Below, in pieces: positions 1-5,315 of a stretch of DNA of 5,315 bases; within the stretch, counting starts at the first letter, position 1, and the number at the start of each line of letters is the position of its first letter. The DNA comes from a bacterium (GTDB lineage Bacteria; SZUA-79; Acidulodesulfobacterales; Acidulodesulfobacteraceae). The notes under the pieces were generated by a model. That model worked only from the letters and a program-made list of their open reading frames with translations, had not been told where the DNA came from and did no database searches. The position numbers were made by a program, and so were the translations under genes. Location of the stretch: the NCBI GenBank assembly GCA_021813595.1, contig JAKAKF010000118.1, positions 1 to 5,315 of the forward strand, in the 5' to 3' direction.

Positions 1-59
1 TCCGATCTAATTTTTTTAGGGTGATTAAAGGATGATTTTATGGTGATTTTTTGAGGCAA
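1..59 (-). CDS. Possible start of another pseudopilin gene (partial, TTG start)
   Basis: After the gspI TAA, a minus-strand frame is open from just past an in-frame stop at 83-81 to the window edge. The only usual start codon in it is TTG at 59-57, six bases beyond the gspI stop. It would read LPQKITIKSSFNHPKKIRS followed by Asp or Glu. A short, Lys/Arg-rich N-terminus ending in an acidic residue is what a prepilin leader just before a 'GFTLIE' motif looks like; compare 'YSESGFTLIE' in the upstream gene. In T2SS operons gspJ normally follows gspI. The motif itself lies outside the window, so this is an inference from position and leader character. Confidence 0.38.
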   Translation of the reverse strand, partial: MPQKITIKSSFNHPKKIRS

Positions 60-64
60 AAATC

Positions 65-496
65 TTACTGTGCAAGGGATTTAAGGGTAACGCCGCTTTT
101 TGAACTTTGCCCTTTTTTGAAAACGGTTATTTTTATCATATAAATGCCGGGGTAGGAGGTTTTGCTTATCGATTTTTTGACTATATAACCTTTTGCGCCG
201 CGTATTTTTTCCTGTTTATTCATTATATATATTTCGTTTAGCAAGAAAACTTTGGACATTATGTTTTTGGCAAGAACGGTTTCGTAGGCGGTATTGTTAG
301 CGTAACCGTAATCGCCTACCGCCCTTGCCTGAGCGGCGAGAAGAGGTATTAAGGCTATGCCGAGTATTACGAGGGCTATTAAGACTTCTATCAGGGTAAA
401 ACCGCTTTCCGAATAACCGATGGAAACGGATTTGAAATTGCCAAAAATAAGCTTTTTAAGTCGCCCTTTTATTAAGCTTTGATAAAAAGATATCAT
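65..496 (-). CDS. gspI: Type II secretion minor pseudopilin, GspI-like
   Basis: This 143-residue protein is a type IV-pilin-like prepilin. The cleavage/methylation motif is clear: GFTLIEVLIALVILGI, with cleavage expected between Gly32 and Phe33 and the conserved Glu at mature position +5 (Glu37). The hydrophobic helix spans about 33-53. The mature part would be 111 residues, in the range of GspI, which sits in the pseudopilus tip with GspJ and GspK. After the helix, YANNTAYETVLAKNIMSKVF resembles the GspI segment with small residues and 'LA..' spacing. The end (IYMIKITVFKKG, then LKSL) resembles the final strands and 'L.T/S L' tail of GspI. The leader is 32 residues, much longer than the usual 6-10, and no internal ATG, GTG or TTG offers a shorter start. 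No Shine-Dalgarno precedes the ATG. The fold is certain; GspI rather than another minor pseudopilin (GspH, GspJ or PilV) is probable. Confidence 0.68.
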   Translation of the reverse strand: MISFYQSLIKGRLKKLIFGNFKSVSIGYSESGFTLIEVLIALVILGIALIPLLAAQARAVGDYGYANNTAYETVLAKNIMSKVFLLNEIYIMNKQEKIRGAKGYIVKKSISKTSYPGIYMIKITVFKKGQSSKSGVTLKSLAQ

Positions 497-627
497 ATTA
501 TTAAATATGAATTAAATAAAATAAATAAATTAATTAATTAAATAAATAAATAAATAAATAAATTAAATATTTAAACCTGGATTAAACGCAAATTGCATAT
601 TATTTTATTCGTTTTACTCTGTTCGTT
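497..627. other. 131-nt AT-rich gap between gspC and gspI
   Basis: This gap interrupts an otherwise tightly packed gene run. It contains a 66-nt stretch without any G or C (510-575). I see no stem-loop strong enough to be a terminator for gspC and no clear promoter. An 11-codon minus-strand frame starting ATGCAATTTGCG is present but has no supporting feature. The gap could carry a promoter for gspI, since AT-rich DNA upstream of a start is a common promoter setting, but no -35/-10 pair stands out. Confidence 0.7.
517..563. repeat. TAAA/TTAA simple-sequence repeat upstream of gspI
   Basis: On the plus strand 539-563 is a perfect TAAA tetranucleotide run of just over six copies. It is preceded by three copies of TTAA (530-541, overlapping) and further TAAA-like units at 517-530. 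On the coding strand this lies about 20 to 70 nt before the gspI ATG, in the zone where a promoter or translation signal would sit. Tetranucleotide runs can change length by replication slippage, but in an AT-rich genome the tract may be neutral. Confidence 0.85.
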
Positions 628-1593
628 TTATTCTATCCTGTAGTCCATGGTTATATTTTGAGCGCCTTGCGTTAAATCTATAGACACGTTGTTTTCGTTC
701 ATAAGTCCGGATAATAAATTTACGGCTTCCTGGGGGCTGGAAAGCGGAGTTCCGTTGACCGACTTTATTATATCGCCGGGCTGAAATCCCATGTATGCAA
801 AAATGCCGGTCGGAACTACGGTTAAGACTTTGAATCCGATTATTTTGCCGTTTGCGATATCAGGAACCGCATGCATCTGCGTGAAAATAGAATTTAAATC
901 CGACTTTTTAATCTTCGACCTGTCGATTAAATATGAATAACGTCCGGTTTTTTTTATTGCGGAACTTAAAGACGACATAGAGCCGGCTGGATGCGGAGTA
1001 TTTATCGCCGACGGCCTTGACGAAAAAGCCGAAGCGTTTCCGTTTTTAATTTTTACCAAAGATATAGTAAACCTTCTGCCGAAGCCGGAAATTACGGCGC
1101 TTTTCAGTTTTACGGCGCTTAAATAATATCCGGGTTTAATTTCCGCTCCCTGCGGTATAAAAAGTTCTTTGCCGTCGGTTTTATTTATAAAAAAAGCATA
1201 ACCGAAACTTCCGCTTATAGTTCCTATTAACGTTAAATTTAAAGACGGCGTAAAATCTTTTGCATTAAAGTTTAAAAGCGGGCCGTTTACGACGGCGTTT
1301 AGCGGATTGAACTTTAAAATATCGGAATAACGCTTTATAGTTGGTTTTTTTACGACGAAATTTGCGTTAAACGTTTTAGGGGTTATACCGGCCTTTTGCA
1401 AATCGTATTGGAATATTTTATATGTAATAAATTTTATAGCGGCGTTGCTTGCAAAAATAGATATTATAAAAATAACGGATAATTTTAATAAAATTTTATA
1501 TATTCCGTCTTTATTTTTTAAAAAGCCGGATATATTAAGAGGTATATTTTTTAATACCCCGTTTTTAATTTTTATAATAAGGGATTTATTCAT
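628..1593 (-). CDS. gspC: Type II secretion protein GspC with HR and PDZ domains
   Basis: GspC bridges the inner-membrane platform to the outer-membrane secretin GspD and helps select substrates. The 321-residue protein shows the family layout. A short cytoplasmic tail with many Lys (1-32) is followed by one membrane segment (about 33-53) and a periplasmic homology region (about 95-180). The homology region contains LTLIGTISG and a following FINKTDGKELFIPQGAEI block, as expected for the secretin-contacting domain. A Ser/Pro-rich linker (about 184-218) leads to a C-terminal PDZ domain (about 250-318) with GFKVLTVVPTGIFAYMGFQP, then GDIIKSVNGTPL. A PDZ rather than coiled-coil C-terminus is the more common GspC form. 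The ATG overlaps the gspL TGA by four bases (ATGA), which fixes the start and suggests coupled translation. The linker is longer and more low-complexity than I would expect, which is usual for tethers. Confidence 0.88.
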   Translation of the reverse strand: MNKSLIIKIKNGVLKNIPLNISGFLKNKDGIYKILLKLSVIFIISIFASNAAIKFITYKIFQYDLQKAGITPKTFNANFVVKKPTIKRYSDILKFNPLNAVVNGPLLNFNAKDFTPSLNLTLIGTISGSFGYAFFINKTDGKELFIPQGAEIKPGYYLSAVKLKSAVISGFGRRFTISLVKIKNGNASAFSSRPSAINTPHPAGSMSSLSSAIKKTGRYSYLIDRSKIKKSDLNSIFTQMHAVPDIANGKIIGFKVLTVVPTGIFAYMGFQPGDIIKSVNGTPLSSPQEAVNLLSGLMNENNVSIDLTQGAQNITMDYRIE

Positions 1594-2903
1594 TTTAACG
1601 CAATATCAAATTTTATATTTCCGTTTGAATTTTTATAAGATTTTATAACGTTTACGGTAGAATATCTCTTTTTTAGATAAATTTCAAACTTATGCAGATT
1701 TTTATAGCCTGAAATGCTGCCTTTAAACTCGAATTTTTTAAACGAATAGTTTATCGAGTCTATTTTTAAGCTTTTTATATTGCCCTTTTCTTCGGAAGCA
1801 TATTTTAAAAAACTTAAAAAAGCGTCGTTGCCGCCGCCGGAATTTTCTTTTATTTTATCGTAACAGGACTTAATTTCGTATCTCGGTTCGTAAAATACCT
1901 TCTGGCCGGGCATGTATTTTCCCAGAATTAAATTTATCTTTTTGCTTATAACCGTCTTTTCGGCGCTTTTATAATAGTTTTCTTCTATGAGTCCGACGCA
2001 TATGAATATCAATACTAATACAGCCGCTAAAACGGCATATGACGCGCTATTATTAACATAAAAAGCCGAAACCGAACCGTCTCCAATTATATCGGAAATC
2101 TTAAAATATTCTAAAACGCTTGAATCTTTTGAATTATTTAACATTTTGATAAAAATGCCTAAAAAATTTCCCTGCTTACGTTCATCGTCCATTAAAAATA
2201 TTAAATCGGAATAAAAATCTTTCATACCGGAAAATATTTCGCGTGCTTTATAATTCAGATCTATTATATTAGTTGTAGTTGCGGCTTTTATATCATTATT
2301 TTTAAATTCATCGTCATATTCGTTATTAAGTTTTAAATCTATTATCTCCGCGACTTTTCCGTTTTTATAAATAACGGCGTAAGATTTATCCAAAAAGTCG
2401 TATTTTAGCAGAAAATCGGCGCCGTCTTCCGAATAAAAACGTTTTCCCGTTTTACACAATACGGAAAAAGGGAAATATATCCGCAAGCCGTTTAAATCGC
2501 CGAGGTTATATTTATTTATTAAACCTGCTACGGTTTCTTTTTTTGCGTATTCAACCAATAAAGTATGGTCGGATAATTTATGCTTGGAAACTATAAGCTC
2601 TTTGACGTTTAAAGGGGTTAACTCTTCTATCGCCGTTTTGGCGAGCATTTCTATATTAGAGGCACCCTTTAATTTAAAGGGATAAGTCAATATTTTAAAA
2701 GATACCATTTCGGGTGGAAGTATAAAAAATATTTTTCTATAAACAGGCAAAGTCGTTTTTAAAACTTTCGCATTCTGCTCCGACATTTGCAATTCTTCAA
2801 AATAAACCCGTTTTCCGCTTTTACTTTTATCTGTAAGGCGTTCTACGCCGTAAACGGTTCCGTTTACTATTTTTATTCCTATATAGGTCTTATTTTTATT
2901 CAT
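1590..2903 (-). CDS. gspL: Type II secretion inner-membrane platform protein GspL-like (PilM-like fold plus TM)
   Basis: GspL is a bitopic inner-membrane protein of the T2SS. Its cytoplasmic actin/PilM-like domain docks the ATPase GspE, and its periplasmic ferredoxin-like domain contacts GspM. This 437-residue protein has that architecture. The N-terminus (YIGIKIVNGTVYGVE, residues 7-21) resembles the PilM/actin-like opening strand, and a long soluble region runs to about 285. One membrane segment (about 288-306) follows, then a linker, and residues about 357-437 resemble the small alpha/beta periplasmic domain. A charged Asn/Asp-rich stretch (about 193-206) looks like a loop in the cytoplasmic part. 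The actin-type phosphate-loop residues look degenerate, as in known GspL. It starts 33 nt after msbA with no visible Shine-Dalgarno, and its TGA overlaps the gspC ATG (ATGA). The assignment rests on architecture and on the gspC neighbour. A PilM-PilN-like fusion protein is the main alternative. Confidence 0.75.
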   Translation of the reverse strand: MNKNKTYIGIKIVNGTVYGVERLTDKSKSGKRVYFEELQMSEQNAKVLKTTLPVYRKIFFILPPEMVSFKILTYPFKLKGASNIEMLAKTAIEELTPLNVKELIVSKHKLSDHTLLVEYAKKETVAGLINKYNLGDLNGLRIYFPFSVLCKTGKRFYSEDGADFLLKYDFLDKSYAVIYKNGKVAEIIDLKLNNEYDDEFKNNDIKAATTTNIIDLNYKAREIFSGMKDFYSDLIFLMDDERKQGNFLGIFIKMLNNSKDSSVLEYFKISDIIGDGSVSAFYVNNSASYAVLAAVLVLIFICVGLIEENYYKSAEKTVISKKINLILGKYMPGQKVFYEPRYEIKSCYDKIKENSGGGNDAFLSFLKYASEEKGNIKSLKIDSINYSFKKFEFKGSISGYKNLHKFEIYLKKRYSTVNVIKSYKNSNGNIKFDIALK

Positions 2904-2936
2904 AATAATGACAATTGTTATATTTGCAATTATATT

Positions 2937-4919
2937 TTATTCCATCTGTTTTAAAAGAAGATTTTTATAAATTCCGTCCAATTTTATTAAATCCTCATGG
3001 CTTCCGCTTTCGGCTATTTCACCTTTTTCGAGGACATAAATCTTGTTTGCCTGTTTCACGGTAGATAGCCTGTGGGCTATTATAAGGACGATTTTATTCC
3101 GGCACAAACCGCCGGATAGTCCATCCGATAAGCCGCCTTGCAAATCTGTTTTGTCTGCATAGGCTCCCTCATTTTTACCTTCGCCGGCTTCGCCGGCGAC
3201 ATCTCCCATTGCGCCGAACAGCGCCCGCTGGATTTTCTTTTCCGATTCGCCGTCCAAAGAAGAAGTAGCTTCATCGAGTATAAGTATGGGCGCGTCTTTA
3301 AGAAATGCCCTGGCGATTAAAATTCTTTGCTTTTCTCCGCCGGAAAGCCTTAATCCCGCTTCATCTACTATCGTATCGTAACCCTGGGGAAGATTGTTAA
3401 TAAATTCGTCCGCAAATGCCAACTTTGCGGCGTGGATTACATCTTCCATACTTTTGCCGCTCGTTCCGTATTCGATATTAAATTTTACGGTTTCGTTAAA
3501 AAGAACGACGTTCTGGGAAACGTAAGATATGGAATCCCTTAAATCTTTTAAATTAAACTCTTTTATGTTTATTCCGTTAATGTCGATTTCGCCGGAAGAC
3601 GGTTCGTAAAAACGCGGAATAAGCATCGATATCGTACTTTTGCCGGCTCCCGAAAAACCCACTACGGCGGCTATCTCGCCTTTATTGATTTTTATGTTTA
3701 TATTTTTAAGGTCGAAATGCTCGTCGCACGCTTTTCCTCTTTCTTCGTTTGAGCCGCCGGAAATATCGTTTTTTATATTATCTTTGGCATTATTTTTATC
3801 ATTATCTACGTTATTGACTGTATCGCCTTGTCCGCCGCAAAAGTCGTAACCGAAATATAGATTTTTTATTTCAAGGATGTTTATATCTTTTGGAACTGGC
3901 TTATTTCCTCCGGTTTCCTCCTGCTTTTCGTCTAATATGCCGAATATTCTGGTGCCGGCGGCTATGCCTTCCTGAAGGCTGTTGTTAAGCCTCGACAAAC
4001 TCTTTACCGGCTCGTAAAGAAGGAGGATAGCAGTTAAAAAAGAAAAGAAATTGCCCGGCGTATATCCGAATTTTATAACCTGAAGTCCGCCTATAAATAT
4101 TATAACGGCAACCGAAATTCCGCCTATAAGTTCTACGAACGGCACTGTAAGCCCCCTTATTTTCGTCATCCTCATAAAAAATCTGTAAAGATTGTCGGAG
4201 AGCTTTTTAAATCTCTTTATTTCAAAATCTTCCATATTATAGGCTTTCACCATTCGCAAACCTGAAATGGTTTCGTCTAAAAACTTCGTTATGTTTCCCA
4301 TTTCGTTCTGCGTATCGGTGCTTGTCCTGCGCGCTTTTTTTCCCAGAAGCGTTACCGGAAATATTACTAACGGAAACAAAATCAAAACGGCTATGGCAAG
4401 ATAAAAATCCATATAGAATACGACGATTAAAAGAACTATCATAGTAAGAATATCTTTCATAACGGCGCTGACGGTGTCCGATACCGTTCTTTGAATGATA
4501 TTTATATCGTAGGTTATTCTTGCGATAAGTACGCCCGTAGGTATTTTATTTAGCTTTGAAACCGGCAGTTTTACTATTACCGAATAAACTTCGTCCCTGA
4601 GCGACCTTATTATATTCTGCCCTACCGACCCCGTATAGTAAAACTCGGCATAGTAAAAAACATTTTTTACTAAAAAGATTAATATTACGAGCAAGGGTAT
4701 AAGTATAAGTTCGGTATAGCTTTTAGTAATAAATATATTATTAATAAGCGGTTTTACTATATAAGCAAGCGCTCCGGTAAGAGCGGAAACTATAGCCATG
4801 CTTATTACCGCCATAATAAGCTTTTTCTTATACGGCAGAATATATGGGATAAGTCTTTTTAAGACAGACCAATCCTTTTTTATATTTTTCTTATTTAACA
4901 TTTTAATTTTATCGGACAT
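2937..4919 (-). CDS. msbA: MsbA-type lipid A-core flippase, ABC exporter with two extra NBD loops
   Basis: This is a full half-transporter of 660 residues, expected to work as an inner-membrane homodimer that flips lipid A-core to the periplasmic leaflet using ATP. Six membrane segments lie near residues 34-58, 70-90, 152-170, 171-192, 261-283 and 288-302. The nucleotide-binding domain follows: A-loop Tyr358 (FGYDF), Walker A GFSGAGKST 421-429, Q-loop Gln469, signature LSGGEKQR 525-532, Walker B ILILDE 545-550, D-loop SSLD 553-556 and H-loop His616. All catalytic residues are present. Typical MsbA has about 580 residues. The excess is explained by two hydrophilic insertions, near 361-400 and 570-607. 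The ATG overlaps the lpxB stop (TAATG), and no Shine-Dalgarno sequence is visible. The neighbour lpxB supports MsbA over other ABCB-type exporters, which would look similar from sequence alone. Confidence 0.92.
   Translation of the reverse strand: MSDKIKMLNKKNIKKDWSVLKRLIPYILPYKKKLIMAVISMAIVSALTGALAYIVKPLINNIFITKSYTELILIPLLVILIFLVKNVFYYAEFYYTGSVGQNIIRSLRDEVYSVIVKLPVSKLNKIPTGVLIARITYDINIIQRTVSDTVSAVMKDILTMIVLLIVVFYMDFYLAIAVLILFPLVIFPVTLLGKKARRTSTDTQNEMGNITKFLDETISGLRMVKAYNMEDFEIKRFKKLSDNLYRFFMRMTKIRGLTVPFVELIGGISVAVIIFIGGLQVIKFGYTPGNFFSFLTAILLLYEPVKSLSRLNNSLQEGIAAGTRIFGILDEKQEETGGNKPVPKDINILEIKNLYFGYDFCGGQGDTVNNVDNDKNNAKDNIKNDISGGSNEERGKACDEHFDLKNINIKINKGEIAAVVGFSGAGKSTISMLIPRFYEPSSGEIDINGINIKEFNLKDLRDSISYVSQNVVLFNETVKFNIEYGTSGKSMEDVIHAAKLAFADEFINNLPQGYDTIVDEAGLRLSGGEKQRILIARAFLKDAPILILDEATSSLDGESEKKIQRALFGAMGDVAGEAGEGKNEGAYADKTDLQGGLSDGLSGGLCRNKIVLIIAHRLSTVKQANKIYVLEKGEIAESGSHEDLIKLDGIYKNLLLKQME
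3099..3212 (-). other. Insertion 2 in MsbA NBD, between D-loop and H-loop
   Basis: This stretch encodes about residues 570-607 of MsbA. The distance from the D-loop Asp556 to the switch His616 is 60 residues, against about 25 in E. coli MsbA from memory, so about 35 are extra. The insert is rich in Gly, Ala, Asp and Glu and contains short internal repeats: GEAGEG, then GGLS-DGLS-GGLC. By my count positions 3101-3210 are about 55% G+C (60 of 110), clearly above the flanking AT-rich DNA. The frame is open throughout and KIVLIIAHRLSTVK follows normally. Confidence 0.8.
3180..3197. repeat. Exact 9-nt tandem duplication inside msbA insertion 2
   Basis: Two perfect adjacent copies of TTCGCCGGC (plus strand) lie here, read on the coding strand as GCCGGCGAA twice, which encodes Ala-Gly-Glu twice. 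Each copy contains the palindrome GCCGGC. Because the unit is a multiple of three, gain or loss of a copy would change loop length without breaking the frame. Confidence 0.85.
3720..3839 (-). other. Insertion 1 in MsbA NBD, between A-loop and Walker A
   Basis: This stretch encodes about residues 361-400 of the MsbA protein. From the A-loop Tyr358 to the first Gly of Walker A there are 63 residues, against about 25 in E. coli MsbA as I recall its sequence, giving roughly 38 extra. The insert is rich in Asn, Asp, Lys and Gly (for example NNVDNDKNNAKDNIKND), has no hydrophobic core and starts and ends near cysteines (C361, C398). The reading frame stays open through it and the ABC fold resumes cleanly at FDLKNINIKINKGE, so it is an in-frame loop and not a frameshift. 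Confidence 0.8.
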
Positions 4920-5315
4920 TATTGTATAATCGCTATTATTTTATCATAAATTATGCCTGCCGCGGCATCAAACGGGTCAATGCCGGCATCTAAAGTAGAA
5001 ATTACGTCAGATATTTTTTTTAGCGCGTTTTCTCTGTACTCTTCGTCTTTTAAAAATTTATCGGCTTCGTTAAAAATGTTTTCAGGGTTAAACTTAAATT
5101 CTATCAGTTCGGGAGCAACCTCTTCTCCGGCAAGTATGTTTATGAGACCTGCATATTTTATTCTTACTAATATTTTAGCAAGAATATAAGTTAAATAGTT
5201 TAAATAATAAAATATTATTACCGGTTTGCCGTAAAAACAGGCTTCTAAGGAAGCGGTGCCGCTTGCAGTTATTATTAAATCGCTTGAAGACAGGGCAAAA
5301 CCTATTGAATCGGTA
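4919..5315 (-). CDS. lpxB: Lipid-A-disaccharide synthase, C-terminal part (5' end outside window)
   Basis: LpxB is a GT19-family peripheral membrane glycosyltransferase. It joins UDP-2,3-diacylglucosamine to lipid X to form the tetraacyl disaccharide 1-phosphate of lipid A. Reading from 5314, 131 residues remain before a TAA stop at 4921-4919, about the last third of a protein usually near 380 residues. The visible fragment has the family's sugar-nucleotide-binding signature ASGTASLEA (fragment residues 17-25), followed by YGKP, then YLTYILAKILVR and NILAGEEVAPELIEF. These match the conserved 'SGTATLE', 'LAK.LV' and 'PNLLAG.E.V.ELLQ' blocks of LpxB as I remember them. The more usual 'LPN' before LAG is 'LIN' here. 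The stop codon shares one base with the msbA ATG (TAATG), so translation of the two is probably coupled. The identification is firm; only the missing N-terminal part cannot be judged. Confidence 0.94.
   Translation of the reverse strand, partial: TDSIGFALSSSDLIITASGTASLEACFYGKPVIIFYYLNYLTYILAKILVRIKYAGLINILAGEEVAPELIEFKFNPENIFNEADKFLKDEEYRENALKKISDVISTLDAGIDPFDAAAGIIYDKIIAIIQ

Noticed and set aside
563..591. Minus-strand TTGCGT (591-586) followed 17 nt later by ATTTAA as a possible sigma-70 promoter for gspI
   Set aside because: The -10 match is poor, and in pure A/T sequence such matches are expected by chance.
576..627. Terminator after gspC
   Set aside because: No GC-rich stem followed by a T-run was found on the coding strand; only weak A/T inverted repeats are present.
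1445..1648. Plus-strand open frame of about 67 codons over the gspL/gspC junction
   Set aside because: It is antisense to two supported genes and very Ile/Phe-rich, as expected from reversed AT-rich coding DNA.
2904..2936. Palindrome ACAATTGT (2911-2918) in the msbA-gspL gap as an operator
   Set aside because: Only eight bases in AT-rich DNA, with no second copy and no known regulator to tie it to.
3180..3200. GCCGGC-containing inverted repeats as a terminator or recombination site
   Set aside because: They lie in the middle of an intact reading frame and are explained by the tandem 9-nt coding duplication.
3080..3274. Open frames on both strands inside msbA insertion 2 and its flanks, about 60 codons each
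   Set aside because: They overlap a well-supported ABC transporter with all motifs, show no recognisable domain, and arise because the GC-richer insert has few stop codons.
3640..3849. Plus-strand open frame of about 69 codons
   Set aside because: It is antisense to the Walker A and insertion 1 region of msbA. Its Ser/Phe/Leu-rich composition is what a reversed Lys/Asn/Asp coding frame gives.
4953..5189. Plus-strand open frame of about 78 codons
   Set aside because: It is antisense to the lpxB C-terminal region, which carries conserved family motifs on the minus strand.

Overview
All recognisable genes in this window lie on the minus strand, so the window is read from its high-numbered end to its low-numbered end. 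The DNA is AT-rich and its proteins are rich in Lys, Ile and Asn. It encodes lipid A synthesis and export together with a type II secretion system (T2SS). This points to a diderm, LPS-making bacterium with a low-GC genome. A deltaproteobacteria-like lineage is a plausible guess, but the sequence alone does not fix the taxon.

Layout in transcription order: (1) the C-terminal third of lpxB, cut by the window edge (5315-4919); (2) msbA, the lipid A-core flippase (4919-2937), joined to lpxB by a TAATG stop/start overlap; (3) a gspL-like T2SS inner-membrane gene (2903-1590), 33 nt after msbA; (4) gspC (1593-628), joined to gspL by an ATGA overlap; (5) a 131-nt intergenic gap holding a 66-nt stretch of pure A/T with a TAAA microsatellite; (6) a gspI-like minor pseudopilin gene (496-65); (7) a possible start of a further pseudopilin gene running off the low-numbered edge (59-1).

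The genes form two functional blocks on one apparent transcription unit. LpxB makes the lipid A disaccharide and MsbA flips the finished lipid across the inner membrane. GspL and GspC belong to the T2SS inner-membrane platform: GspL recruits the ATPase and GspC links to the outer-membrane secretin. GspI belongs to the pseudopilus tip complex. The gene order L-C-(gap)-I differs from the classical C-to-M order, and no gspM lies next to gspL.

I see no new multi-gene system here. The most unusual points are two hydrophilic insertions (about 38 and 35 residues) in the MsbA nucleotide-binding domain that hold all three cysteines of the protein, the microsatellite upstream of gspI, and the long 32-residue leader of the GspI-like prepilin. 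No tRNA, rRNA, CRISPR, insertion sequence or convincing terminator was seen.
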